This document shows, in pieces, positions 19,262 through 30,091 of a stretch of DNA of 64,000 nt (positions within the stretch are counted from its first letter, which is position 1; the number at the start of each line of letters is the position of its first letter). The notes beneath the pieces are model-generated. The model was not told where the DNA came from. It saw only the letters and a list, made by a program, of their open reading frames with translations, and did no database searches. The position numbers and the translations under genes are program-made. This DNA is from Nilaparvata lugens (Eukaryota > Arthropoda > Insecta > Hemiptera > Delphacidae), in the NCBI RefSeq assembly GCF_014356525.2, contig NC_052517.1, forward strand, positions 5,654,500 to 5,718,499. Direction: 5' to 3'.

Positions 19262-19671
19262 ACTAGTAGTTCTGTGAACAGTAGACCTCCGCAGTATTCC
19301 CATCCACAAGTACCTGATTGAAACTATAGACCTTATGGAAATACAGCAATAGACTGGCTTCTCCACACATCTGTGTAATCACTTGTCAGCTGATTTATGA
19401 TGAATAATTCTATAGTCTGATTTTTACTCTAATATTGGCGTATAAAGGAGGCTCCTTTTTCCTTTCATATTATCCTTGAAATGCAAAATTTCCAAAAACC
19501 TTGTATATACGTCGACGCGGAATTAAAAAAAGAACATACCTGTCAAATTTCATGAAAATCTATTACTGCGTTTCGCCGTAAATGCGCAACATATAAACAT
19601 TTAAACATTTAAGCATTAAGAGAAATGCCAAACCGTCGATTTGAATCTTAGACCTCACTTTGCTCGGTCAA
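19262..19671 (-). mobile_element. H1 element, complete copy
   Basis: Minus strand: starts TGACCGAGCAAAGTGAGGTC at the high coordinate, then CATTTACGGCGAAACGCAG, TTTGACAGGTATGTTC, GGAGCCTCC, and ends GTTCACAGAACTACTAG. It is head-to-tail with the 208-bp partial copy, from which it differs slightly. Confidence 0.85.
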
Positions 19672-19784
19672 TAATGATTAAATCCATCCCAAATATATCG
19701 TATCCACCAAGAAAATATAACTCTTCATGACGTACTAATAGATTTTCATAATTAAAATTGTATATCCAGGTATTTCATTGATTT

Positions 19785-19922
19785 TTTCTACATATTATAC
19801 TAACTATTTGACAACTGTTCGGAGTTGGAGAAAGATAGACCTATCTGCTTTGTCGAATGATAGACAAGGATAGCAACACCATTGCTAATCAAATACTGCC
19901 ATTATAACGTGGACCTCACTAT
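19785..19922 (+). mobile_element. M1 MITE, right part
   Basis: TTGTCGAATGATAGACAAGG, CATTGCTAATCAAATACTGC and the right terminus CATTATAACGTGGACCTCAC..TATA. Confidence 0.8.
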
Positions 19923-20309
19923 AAATGCAGGGCAACTCAAAATTTATCATCTTCCACTTGAAACGTTCAAATATCACACGAAAACCCAATTCATAAAAGC
20001 CCGCAGTGCCCTACTGAATAGAAATGGATTCATTCATGAATTATGGATGAATTATTCATTACCTGTTGGCGTGAATCAATGGGGCAGTTATGCTAATCAG
20101 ATGTATTGCACCGGCAACTCGTGGATGAATCGAATGAATTTAGATGAGTCGGATTATTTTGTAGCAATGCGGAGTATTTTGTCAAGTTATATTTTGATTT
20201 ATTTTGTGAGGGAATTTTGTATCTGAGGATAAAAGGTTGCTACATTTATATTAAAAATTATATTACATTTTCTTATAGATTACTGTATATATTCTATTGT
20301 ATTATTTTC
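19923..20309. other. unassigned stretch upstream of the LINE remnant
   Basis: An open frame of about 100 codons begins in the M1 end and includes ATGGATTCATTCATGAATTA palindromic wording. No domain was recognised; it could be older LINE sequence or host DNA. Confidence 0.3.
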
Positions 20310-20692
20310 TGTGCCCAAAAGAGAGTCCTAATAATCATATTTAAGAAGCCACCCCGTTTCTCATGTAGATCGCTATTCAAAGATAATAGAATTTTGACGG
20401 TTCCTAGTCTCTATTTGTATCATCTGGCAATCTTTGCTTATAAAATGAAATATGATTGGTTGACAGGTGTGGATGTTCATCAACACAATACAAGATACAG
20501 GGGCTCAGTCAGAGTTGAACAGCACAGGACAGGGTTTTATGAGCACAACCCAAATTACATTGGTAAAAAAGTGTTCAACTGTTACCACAGAATATTAAAG
20601 CTGCCCAAACCCTAAACTCTTTTAAGACTAATCTAAAATGTTGGCTATTAGAGAAATGTTTTTATGAGTGGCGAAGTATCTTCGACCATTGA
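20310..20692 (+). pseudogene. C-terminus of a non-LTR (jockey/CR1-like) reverse transcriptase, broken
   Basis: The frame reads CAQKRVLIIIF, PPRFSCRSLFKD, ILTVPSLYLYHLAIF, then HQHNTRYRGSVR, HRTGFYEHNPNYIGKKVFNC. This is the order typical of the region after the polymerase domain in jockey-like LINEs (QKRAIR..., S.R.LF, LP.LY.YE, H.YNTR, P.Y.G...YN.LP). A frameshift near 20615 moves the ending, LNSFKTNLKCWLLEKCFYEW, to another frame. The catalytic YADD part and all earlier domains are absent: a 5'-truncated, dead copy. Confidence 0.85.
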
Positions 20693-20900
20693 ATACGTTG
20701 CATTAGTTACAAATGTTGTATGGTCTTAGATATAGGTTATTTGTTGTTTTGTTATTTGCGTTATGATGTACTATATTGTTTTATTATGTACAAAATTGTT
20801 GTGTTTTGTGTCAATATGTTGTTTTCTCTTTATTGTATGACTATTGTCCATATGGTGCTTGTCACTATCCATGAGAGTATAATAAACCAATAAACCAATA
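20693..20900 (+). mobile_element. LINE 3' UTR and tail
   Basis: T/G-rich 3' UTR following the reverse transcriptase remnant, ending AGTATAATAAACCAATAAAC-CAAT, a short repeat tail characteristic of jockey/CR1-type LINE 3' ends. Confidence 0.75.
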
Positions 20901-21057
20901 TTGAGTGGATAATTTTGTAGACCGCGGATGTATAAGAAATAAAATTTGCACGAATTGCTTAAGGATTATATCACACTATATAAATATATGATTTATAATT
21001 AATATATAATATGATTTTGGGACACAAAGGGAACTAACTGTATGAGAAAACGTGGAG

Positions 21058-22325
21058 AAAAAAACTGGTGTGGTACACTCACACAACTTTCCTTGCTCAT
21101 TGATCTATAAGCCTCATTCTTAACCGAGGATAATTTCGGGGAATAACATTATGCCGATTGGCGGCTAAATAAATGAAACTATGATTATACTATAATTGTT
21201 ATTGTGTTCAGAGTACGGTACATTTTCCTTTGTTTGAATTGTGTAATTTGAGGATTTTTTAAAAGTTGTCAAAACAGCTGTTCTACAAATAAAATATCGA
21301 CATGTGTTCTTTTGAATAAACTGCTCTACCTACATACCTCACGCACGAGAAGGAGGTTACAAAGTAAATTTCTCAAAGATGGGGTGGACCCCCTGTTAGT
21401 TTCCCAGGGAGGAGACTCATGCCAGTTGATAGAGCTGATAAATAACTATACAGGGTATGAATTTGAAAAAAATCGGTCAATTCATTTTTGAGAAAATCGT
21501 GAAAAACATGGTTTTTTAGTGATTATCCGCCATTTTTCTCAATAATATTAAGGAGCTCCTGAAATTTTCCCTGAAATGAGACTCATTTCAGTTGATAGGG
21601 CTTATAAATAGCTATCCATGGTATGAATTTGAAGAAAATCGTTAAAGCCTTTTTCGAAAAAAACGTGAAAAACATGGTTTTTTAGTAATTATCCGCCATT
21701 TTTTCCGCTATCTTGAATTGAATTTCATTGAATTTCTTATTTTCGGGGTACCTTAATTTTTTTTGGAAAGCAATACTTTCCTTAACTATGGTAGTAGGGC
21801 AAGGAAAGTAAAAAATCGGTCGAGTCATTTTTGAGAAAATCGTGAAAAACATGGTTTTTTAGTAATTATCCGCCATTTTTCTCTATAATATTACGGAGCT
21901 CCTGCAATTTTCCCAGACATGAGACTCATGTCAGTCGATAGGGCTTATGAATAGCTATCCATGGTATGAATTTGAAGAAAATCGTTAGAGCCGTTTTCGA
22001 GAAAAACGTCAAAAACATGTTTTTTTAGTAATTATCCGCCATTTTTTCCGCCATCTTGAATTGAATTTTAGTGAATATCTTATTGTCGGATCCTCATGGT
22101 ATAAGGACCTTAAGTTCAAAATTTCAAGTCAATCGGTTAATTAGGAATGGAGTTATCGTGTTCACAGACACACACACCCACACACACATACCTACACCCA
22201 AATATAATGTTTTTGGACTCGGGGGACCTTGAAAAGTATAGAAAACTTGTAATTAGGGTACCTTAATTTTTTTTGGAAAGCAATACTTTCCTTACCTATG
22301 GTAATAGGGCAAGGAAAGTAAAAAT
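21058..22325 (+). mobile_element. K1 element, enlarged copy with internal duplication
   Basis: Starts AAAACTGGTGTGGTACACTC and ends with hairpin wording AATACTTTCCTTACCTATGG..GGCAAGGAAAGT. Blocks GAAAATCGTGAAAAACATGG and ATTATCCGCCATTTTT occur near 21468, 21613, 21812 and 21969. A second end-like hairpin lies at 21768-21811, so about 350 bp is duplicated. A short CA tract (22170-22190) sits before the 3' end. Confidence 0.75.
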
Positions 22326-22369
22326 GGGAAAGAGGTACAATGTTAATGGGTGAGAAGATTAAGAAATAA

Positions 22370-22530
22370 AGAAAACGGAGAAGAGAAAGAAGGAGAAGAA
22401 GAAGGAGCAGAAGTAGGAGAAGGAGAAGGAACAGGAGGGAGAAAGAAGAAGAAAAAGAAGAAGAAGAATCAGGAAGGAGAAGAAGAAGAAGAAGAAAGAG
22501 AAGGAGAAGAAGAAAACGAGAGAGCAAAAT
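22370..22530. repeat. purine tract
   Basis: GAAGGAGAAG-type low complexity immediately after the K1 end. Confidence 0.85.
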
Positions 22531-22796
22531 CTTTCTCTAGCGTTTGTTGAAAGCATCTACCACAAGAAGAAATAGCGGAGAAGCAATCTTCTTCTCAAGA
22601 ACCAGAACAGGATATCCTGGCTTGTACCCCCCTTGGGGGGGTTCCAAAAGGAGAAGTACCCCCTCTTTTAATCCATCCTCTACTTCTCCAAGGAGGGTTG
22701 AAACCCCTTCCATTAAACCACCTCTCTTCAACCTTCTCAATTAAGCCTTTCATAATGACTATAGTAAGGAGTAGTACAGCTTTTTTGTGAGATATA
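22531..22796. other. unassigned sequence with C/G-run hairpins
   Basis: Contains TACCCCCCTTGGGGGGGTTC and TCCAAGGAGGGTTGAAACCC, self-complementary G/C runs in otherwise ordinary sequence. Frames across it are not convincing. Confidence 0.35.
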
Positions 22797-23908
22797 TTTA
22801 TTGACCGAGCGAAGTGAGGTCTAAGATTCAAGACAACGGTTTGACATTTCTCTTAATGTTTGAATGTTTAAATGTTTGAATCTATATAATATATAAAAGC
22901 GGAATGGCACTCACTGACTGACTCACTCACTCGCAGAACTAAAAATTTACCGGACCAAAAACGTTCAAATTTGGTAGGAATGTTCAGTTGGCCCTTTAGA
23001 GGCGCACTAACAAATCTTTTGGCAATATTTTAACTCTAAGGGTGGTTTTTAAGGGTTTAAAGTTCGTCTTTTAGCATGTATATTCTTCTTAGTCCAATCT
23101 CTTAATTATGATTGAAAAATGACCATACCATTTTCATGTTAATATAGAACTATAATATAGAGAGAGTACCTCTTCGAAACAGTTGTTAATTGGTAACTAA
23201 ATTAATAATTTTGTCAGGTTGCCATTAAGTTGAGTTGACTTTGTTAGGTTGGCTCCAAGTTGAAGATTGAAATGCATTTATCGCGGAAAAATTGATTGGG
23301 TACTGCTACTTCAATCAGAGCTATTCCTGGGAATATTATATTACTAGCCGTTAGGCTCGCTTCGCTCGCCATATCCGTTTAGCTAGACGTTTAGTCTTGA
23401 CCCCCGACTGGATCGTCATAACATATGATAAAAATTCTCAAATGAAAAATGCAGGCGAGCGAAGCGAGCCAGCTGATCTCATTCTTTGACGATCCAGTCG
23501 GGAGTCCAGGGGGCGGAGCCCTCTGGCTAGACGGATATGGCGAGCGAAGCAAGCCTGACGGCTAGTGTTTATATGTTTCTATGTTGCGCATTTACTGCGA
23601 AACGTGATGATAGATTTTCATGAATTTTGACAGGTATGTTCCTTTTTAAATTGCGCGTCGATGTATATACAAGGATTTTGGAATTTTTGCATTTCAAGGA
23701 TAATATAAAAGGAAAAAGGAGCCTCCTTCATACGCCAATATTAGAGTAAAAATAAGACTATAGAATTATTCATCATAAATCAGCTGACAAGTGATTACAC
23801 AAATGTGTGGAGAAGCCAGTCTATTGCTGTATTTCCATAAGGTCTGTAGTTTCAATCAGGTACTTGTGGATGAGAATACTGCGTGAGGTCTACTGTTCAC
23901 AAAACTAC
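22797..23908 (+). mobile_element. H1 element split by an H2 insertion
   Basis: H1 5' part at 22797-22880 (GACCGAGCGAAGTGAGGTCT ... AATGTTTGA) and 3' part at 23566-23908 (TGTTTATATG..TTGCGCATTTACTGCGAAAC ... CTACTGTTCACAAAACTAC). Removing the H2 insert restores AATGTTTGAATGTTTATATG, the wording of uninterrupted H1 copies. Confidence 0.9.
22881..23565 (+). mobile_element. H2 Helitron-like element with exact termini
   Basis: Starts TCTATATAATATATAAAAGC and ends GCCTGACGGCTAG. Inserted between A (22880) and T (23566), with no target duplication. This is the Helitron signature: 5' TC, 3' CTRR, A^T target. 685 bp and non-coding, with a palindromic 3' region rich in GCGAGCGAAGCGAGC. Confidence 0.9.
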
Positions 23909-24120
23909 TATAGTGAGGTCCACTTTATAATGGCAGTGGATAAAGATAGAAGAATAGCGATGCCGATTCTCTGCATTAATTAATTATATTTCTGCTCTGT
24001 CAAAAACATAATTGGCATCGTTGTTGACCTAGAAAATGATAGTACCACCGGCTTTGTCGACAAGGATAGCAAAACCAAAGTTGATCAAATACTGTCATTA
24101 TAATGTGGACCTTACTATAG
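23909..24120 (+). mobile_element. M1 MITE, short subtype
   Basis: TATAGTGAGGTCCACTTTAT to TCATTATAATGTGGACCTTA-CTATAG; 212 bp. It abuts the H1 3' end, sharing the bases CTA. Interior AATAGCGATGCCGATTCTCT. Confidence 0.9.
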
Positions 24121-24998
24121 TGTAATGTTGATTGTTCATTCTCGTTTAGTATAACCAATATCATATTTTGTTAATCAATAAATTATATTCCTCAATCATT
24201 TCATAATGAATTTTCATAATTGAGATGAAATTAATTAGTTACTAGTAGTTCTGTGAACAGTAGACCTCGCGCTCAGTGAGTTACATTGACCTGTTGTTAT
24301 GTTTTCTCAAAAATTAATAAATAATTTATGAATTAAAAATGTCTAGAAAAAATCCTAAATAAACATAGAGCTTTCTGTCCTATCGTACTGTGACGTGTCG
24401 TCCCGGAATGTGAGTGTGAGCGCTGTTATCAGGTCTGGCTGCAACTGTCTACAACGTTGATGGAAAGATACAATTTTCAAGATGTTTAATGTTTTTGATC
24501 GGGTAGTATTATAGTCCACTAGACAGCTGATTTATGATGAATAATTCTATAGTCTGATTTTTTATTCTAATATTGGCGTATGAAGGAGGCTCCTTTTTTC
24601 TTTTAATTATCCTTGAAATGCACAATTTCCAAAAACCTTGTATATACGTCGACGCGCAATTAAAAAAGGAACATACCTGTCAAATTTCATGAAAATCTAT
24701 TACCGCGTTTCGCCGTAAATGCGCAACATATAAACATTTAAACATTAAGTGAAATGCCAAACCGTCGACTTGAATCTTAGACCTCACTTCGCTCGGTCAA
24801 TATTATATCCCTCAATCATTTCATAATGAATTTTCCATAATTGTGATGAAATTAATCAGTTACTAATTCTACATTGTTGTAAGACGATCTGGCAACAGAG
24901 CACAGCGAGAAAGGGATAGCGCTTTGCGGTTTGTTGAATGATAGACAAGGATAGCAATACCATCAATCAGTCACTGCCATTATAACGTGGACCCTATA
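24121..24998 (-). mobile_element. M1-type MITE split by H1
   Basis: Interior M1 sequence (GTTCATTCTCGTTTAGT) at 24121-24244; interior plus right terminus (GATAGACAAGGATAGC, CATTATAACGTGGACC) at 24803-24998. The 62-63 bp at 24183-24244 and 24803-24865 are direct repeats around the inserted H1. Confidence 0.8.
24242..24802 (-). mobile_element. H1 element, GC-ending subtype
   Basis: Minus strand: GACCGAGCGAAGTGAGGTCT at the high end to GTTCACAGAACTACTAG. It differs from the common subtype in a module with TTCCGGGACGACACGTCACA and GAGCGCGAGGTCTACTG, also seen at 29236-29791. Confidence 0.85.
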
Positions 24999-25138
24999 TA
25001 ACTTATAATACCCTAAACTAAACATTTCAGGGGGACCACCATTAACAAAATTTTTGAAAATTTTTGGAATGGTCCTTTCCAAGCCCTACAGTGCGGGGAA
25101 CCCTCTCATCCACGAGAAGGGATGTAAACCCCGTCTAT
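24999..25138. other. short unassigned stretch
   Basis: Includes AATTTTTGAAAATTTTTGG and a G/C-rich AGTGCGGGGAACCC; no element ends recognised. Confidence 0.3.
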
Positions 25139-25357
25139 TATAGTGAGGTCCACGTTATAATGACAGTGGATAAAGATAGGAGAATAGCGATGCCGATTCT
25201 CTGCATTAATTAATTATATTTTTACACTGTCAAAAACATAATTGGCATCGTTGTGGACCTAGAAAAGGTTAGTACCACCGGCTTTGTCGAATGATAGACA
25301 AGGATAGCAGAACCAAAGTTGAACAAATACTGTCATTATAAAGTGGACCTCACTATA
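25139..25357 (+). mobile_element. M1 MITE, short subtype, intact
   Basis: 219 bp with both termini (TATAGTGAGGTCCACGTTAT ... GTGGACCTCACTATA). Interior nearly identical to 23909-24120. Confidence 0.9.
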
Positions 25358-25789
25358 GGGGGGTACACTCGTGCAAGGGGGGCTGGAGCCCCCCAAGAGT
25401 AGTGGGTAAATCGATAATTTCCCCCAACTTCTGGTCGCTGGTGGAATCTGGTTTGGGGGTTTCTGACTTTCGTGATAGGAAGGTGGGGGAGCAAATAATC
25501 ATGTAACAAACATACATTCTTGGCGTCTTCAAGTCCTTCTCAGTTCTCTTCTTGCCCTCTTCTTCTTCTTCTTCTTCCCCTCTCTCTTCTTCTTCTTCTT
25601 CCTTCCACCTTCTTGTCCCAACATTTCTGAGTATCATCTTCTTCTCAGTTTTTGTATTCTTCTTTTACCTCTTCTCATTCACCTTCCTCTTATTTTAGTC
25701 CTTCTTTCCGCCTTCTTGTCCCCAGCATTCCTAGGACTCTTATTCTTAATGAAAACACAAATTTAAAAATTGTCAACCACTTTTATATA
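25358..25789. other. unassigned stretch with G/C hairpin and pyrimidine tract
   Basis: A strong short hairpin GGGGGGCTGGAGCCCCCC at about 25377-25395, then ordinary sequence, then CTTCTTCTT-rich pyrimidines at 25550-25700. Confidence 0.4.
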
Positions 25790-26599
25790 ATATAATATAG
25801 ATAAAAGCGAAATGGCACTCACTCGCTGACTGACTCACTCTCTCACTCACTCGCATTAAAGAATAATATCCTAGTGGGAATGGGGTATATGCCAATGAAA
25901 TAAAGATTCTACTAGTTATATTTTTCTAACAATATGAAGAAGTATAGTGTATAGAAGTGTATAGGGTGTCATCTACTGGACCAAAAACGTTCAAATTTGG
26001 TAGGTATGTTCAGTTGGCCCTTTAGAGGCGCACTAAGGAATCTTTTGGCAATATTTTAACTCTAAGGGTTGTTTTTAAGGGTTTAAAGTTCGTCTTTTAG
26101 CATGTATACTCTTCTTATTCTCTTAATTATAATTGAAAAATGTCCATACCATATGTTAATATAGAACTATAATCCAGAGAGAGTACCTCTTCGAAATAGT
26201 TGTTAACTGGTAACTAAATTACTAATTTTGTCAGGTTGGCATTAAGTTGAGTTGACTTTGTTAGGTTGGCACCAAGTTGAAGATTGAAATGCATTTATCG
26301 CGGAAAAATTGATTGGGCACTGCTGCTTCAATCAGAGCTATTCCTGGGAATATTATATTACTAGCCGTCAGGCTCGCTTCGCTCGCCATATCCGTTTAGC
26401 CAGACGTTTAGTCTGGACATCCGACTGGGTTGTCCTAACATTTGATAAAATTGCTCAAATGAAAAAAGCAGGCGAGCGAAGCGAGCCTGCTGATCTCATT
26501 CCTGGACGATTCAGTCGGTTGTGTATCTGTGTGGATGTGCTTATGGTTTGGGACGTTCTTATAACTGCGCGAGGTCTACTGTTCACAGAACTACTAGTA
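25790..26599 (+). mobile_element. chimeric element: H2 body with H1 3' end
   Basis: H2 features run from ATAAAAGCGAAATGGCACTC through GGTAGGTATGTTCAGTTGGC and the GGCTCGCTTCGCTCGC palindrome arm to about 26515. It then switches to GTGGATGTGCTTATGGTTTG and GCGAGGTCTACTGTTCACAG-AACTACTAG, the H1 3' end found at 57078-57147. About 115 bp of other sequence is inserted near 25858-25972. Confidence 0.8.
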
Positions 26600-26980
26600 C
26601 AAATCCAGGATGAGATTGTAGAATCAAAAAGTTCCCTTTCTTTCTCCTCCTCCTCCTCCTCCTCCTCCCACTTTCCGATTCAGAGAATATGGCGCCAAAT
26701 TCCCGTCACATGGCCAAAGTGGAGCACAAACACACAAACAAACCCAGCGAATGCGAATAACATGGAAAACATGCCGGGGCTCAAAACGACTCTATTCCCC
26801 AAGCGTTTAATCTGGGGGCTCAGAATTTTCTCTCTTAAACCCTGCGTTCTCTTTCTCTGTCATTATTTCTTTCTCTCTGACTATCTTCATATTTCCGCAG
26901 CTCTCTTGCTCTCTCTCTATCTTACACTCCCTCTCTCTATCTCACTCTCCAATTCATTTTGTAAGAGAATTTGAATTCAA
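26600..26980. other. unassigned stretch
   Basis: TCC microsatellite at 26645-26668, then non-repetitive sequence with a short ATGGCGCCAAATTCC frame that soon stops, then TC-rich sequence. No gene supported. Confidence 0.35.
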
Positions 26981-27284
26981 ATTTTGGTAGAGAGTTAGTG
27001 GGAAGAATACTTCGAATATTGTTTCCGAAGAATGGACATTGATATGTCCAAAGCTCCGCCAATTTATGTAGATGCATAAAAATATTATCTATTTTAACTA
27101 TAGTTGTTACAAATTATTTTTTTTTCATATTACATACAGCTCAATAATTATTTTCTCAATTTTCATTTTGTAAATTCATCCATAATTCTGCTGTATTGTA
27201 AGCTATTGTATATAAGTGTATAAGCCAGTATATATTGTAATCTACATAAATAAAGTACTCAATCAGTCAATCAATCAATCAATT
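26981..27284 (+). mobile_element. SINE-like family A unit
   Basis: TTTTGGTAGAGAGTTAGTGG, GAAGAATGGACATTGATATG, AAGCTCCGCCAATTTATGTA, then the 3' part ending CATAAATAAAGTACTC(AATC)n. Confidence 0.9.
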
Positions 27285-27292
27285 CATCACAA

Positions 27293-27562
27293 CCCGGTCG
27301 TGTGTTAATGGGAAGGATATTATTTTAAATCATTCTTGAAGAATCGACAATTATTTGTTTAAACACCGCCGATTTATTAAGTTACATTTCATTATTATAT
27401 TATCGTTATTCTAATTGCATTATTTATTCTCATTGATTAATTATTTATACTTTGTGAAATTTGTTGAATAACTAGCATTATCGTCATTTAATGTAAATTA
27501 GTGTTTAAGTCAGTAAATATTGTAACATACATAAATAAAGAGATCTCATCTAATCTAATCTC
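27293..27562 (+). mobile_element. SINE-like family B unit
   Basis: GTCGTGTGTTAATGGGAAGG, GAATCGACAATTATTTG, AACACCGCCGATTTATTAAG, ending CATAAATAAAGAGATCTCAT-CTAATCTAATC. Related to A by motif order but clearly diverged. Head-to-tail with the A unit. Confidence 0.9.
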
Positions 27563-27591
27563 TCTGTCACTCTAACTTTCTCACTCACTCT

Positions 27592-27652
<61 letters not shown>
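27563..27652. repeat. (TC)n microsatellite
   Basis: Nearly pure TC for over 60 bases, starting at the (CTAAT)n tail of the preceding B unit. Confidence 0.95.
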
Positions 27653-27935
27653 AATTTTGGTGGAGAGTTAGTGGGAAGGATATCATCGAATATTGTTTCC
27701 GAAGAATGGACATTGATATGTCCGAAGCTCCGCCAATTTATGTAGATGCATTACAATATAATTATCTATAGATTACAAATTACTTTTTCATATCATATAC
27801 AGGTCAATAATTATTTTCTTAGTCTCTATTATGTAAATTCATCTATAATTTTGCTGTATTGTAAGCTATTATATAAAAGTGTATAAGCCAGTATATATTG
27901 TAATCTACATAAATAAAGTACTCAATCAATCAATC
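27653..27935 (+). mobile_element. SINE-like family A unit
   Basis: Same landmarks as 26981-27284, with ATTTTGGTGGAGAGTTAGTG at the start and AAAGTACTC(AATC)n at the end. Confidence 0.9.
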
Positions 27936-27944
27936 TCTCTCTCT

Positions 27945-28199
27945 GTCGTGTGTTGATGGGAAGGATATTATTTAATAGCCTTGTCAGAGAATCGACAATT
28001 ATTTATTTGTTGAAACACCGCCGATTTATGAAGTTACATCACAATATTTTATTATCGTTATTCGATTGCATTCAATATTTATTCTCATCGTTAAATGTTT
28101 AATACTTTGTAAAATTAGCAACAACGTCATTCCATTTAAATAAGTGAGTAAGCCAGTAAATATTGTAACATACATAAAAAAACTCTAATCTAATCTAAT
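27945..28199 (+). mobile_element. SINE-like family B unit
   Basis: GTCGTGTGTTGATGGGAAGG to CATAAAAAAACTCTAATC-TAATC. Completes a second A-B pair. Confidence 0.9.
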
Positions 28200-28510
28200 T
28201 CCTCTCTCTCTTCACATCTCTCACCGTTTCTCTCTCTTGCCATTGTTAACTCACCTTTTGCATTTCTGAATCACTTTCCAGAAAGTACAGAATTTCTAAA
28301 AAATTTCAAAACAAGGAGTTCCTGCAACATTCTCAGAATCAAAAAATCAATCTCATCTTCCTTTTTCGCCTCCTCCTCATTCTTGGTCATTTATTTGAGG
28401 GTCACACTCATTGTTTGTGATAAATGATTGCATCAGAACACAATTTATGAGTTGTTTGATATTACAGCACCACAACACACCTCAAACTGCTCTTTGTCAC
28501 GGAAACTTTG
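28200..28510. other. unassigned stretch
   Basis: TC-rich to 28245, then ordinary sequence with no recognised element. Confidence 0.35.
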
Positions 28511-28790
28511 TTGACAGCTGCCTTCTCCTCCTCCTCCTACTCCTCCTCCTCCTCCTCCTCCTCCTCCTCCTCCTCCTCCTATTCTTCTTCTTCTTCTTGT
28601 CTTCTCCTCCATCCCCTCTTCTTATTTTCCTTCTACTCCTTCTCTTTCATATCCTATTCTTCCAACCACAGCTGCGTCCACCTCCTTCTCTTCTTCTTCT
28701 TCTTCTTCTTCTTCTCTTCTTCTTCTTCTTCTTCTTCTCTTCTTCTTCTTCTTCATCCCCTCCTTCTCTTCTTATTCTCCTTCTATTTCT
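28511..28790. repeat. pyrimidine tract (TCC)n/(TTC)n
   Basis: TCC run at about 28523-28580, TTC runs at 28585-28600 and 28690-28755, with a short ordinary interruption. Confidence 0.9.
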
Positions 28791-29235
28791 TCTCTTCCAT
28801 ATTTCATTCTTCTGACCACTTCCCCTCCGTCTCATACATTCACTTATGATTCTCTATTTGTGATATCTCAAAACAAATTTTGTGTTCTTTCATGTCAACT
28901 GAGAGAGTTTCAAATCTTTTTTCTCTCTACATCCAAAGCATATCAGCTCTTCCCGAATTCCAATACCAATAGGAACTTCAAAATCAGATCTTTCATTGAA
29001 CGAGCGTTAGCGAAGTCATGAAAAATTTTGTATGGAAATCATGTATCACATGACCACCTTCCCATTTGAAGAAATAAAGTTGGACACAAAATAATTTTGG
29101 ATCCATATGACGGATCTAAGATGGCGGACAAAAGTTTTGAAGCGACAGAAAGTTTTTTTTCTCAATTGGAATATGATTTCTACTAGGATTGGAATCTAGT
29201 CTACAACTGTAATATAATACTTGTAAAATATATAT
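28791..29235. other. unassigned stretch
   Basis: Holds ATGACGGATCTAAGATGGCGGAC, wording also found in K1-type repeats, but no clear boundaries. Confidence 0.35.
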
Positions 29236-29791
29236 TTGGCCGAGCGAAGTGAGGTCTAAGATTAAAGTCGACGGTTTGGCAGTTCTCTTAATGTTTAAAT
29301 GTATAAATGTATACATGTTGCGCATTTACGGCGAAACGCGGTAAAAGATTTTCATGAAATTTGACAGGTATGTTCCTTTTTAAATTGCGCGTCGACTTAT
29401 ATACAAGGTTTTTGGAAATTTTGCATTTCAAGGATAATATGAAAGGAAAAAGGAGCCTCCTTCATACGCCAATATTACCGTGACTATAGAATTATTCATC
29501 ATAAATCAGCTGTCTAGTGGACTATAATACTACCCGTTCAAAAACATAGAACATCTTGAAAATGTATCTTTCCATCAACATTGTAGACAGTTGCAGCCAG
29601 ACCTGATAACAGCGCTCACAATCACATTCCGGGACGACACGTCACGGTCGATAGGACAGAAAGCTCCATGTTTATTTAGGATTTTTCTAGACATTTTCAA
29701 TTGATAAATTATTTATTAATTTTTGAGAAGACATAACAAAAGGTCAATGTAACTCACTGAGCGCGAGGTCTACTGTTCACAGAACTACTAG
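29236..29791 (+). mobile_element. H1 element, GC-ending subtype
   Basis: GGCCGAGCGAAGTGAGGTCT, TGCGCATTTACGGCGAAACG, module ATTCCGGGACGACACGTCAC, end GAGCGCGAGGTCTACTG..CTACTAG followed by T. Structurally complete. Confidence 0.9.
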
Positions 29792-30091
29792 TTAGATGTT
29801 AGTTCTCTACATAATAGTTCTCAACAAATCTGTATGATCACAAGTTGCTGATCTCAGAGATCAATACAACAGGTTATGAGCGAGTTCTTCAACCGAGGGG
29901 GTCTCTAGTATTAGATACTCTATAAAAATCAATGATGATGAAATTCTTGTAATTCCCAAAATATGTAGTTCAGAATTCGAACGTACATTCTGAAACATTT
30001 TTAATTTAAAAATATTTATTTTAAAAATGTTCAAACTATAATAGTTCATTCCCAGAGTTGTGAGCTTATTAGTATTCTCACCGTGAACATT
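29792..30091. other. unassigned stretch
   Basis: AT-rich, no exon or repeat end recognised. Confidence 0.35.

Noticed and set aside
19882..20226. 114-codon plus-strand frame
   Set aside because: The start lies in the right end of an M1 MITE. The remainder has no recognised similarity and is listed only as an unassigned stretch.
26309..26974. 221-codon plus-strand frame
   Set aside because: It begins inside H2, crosses the H2/H1 junction and a TCC microsatellite, and ends in TC-rich sequence. No domain is visible.
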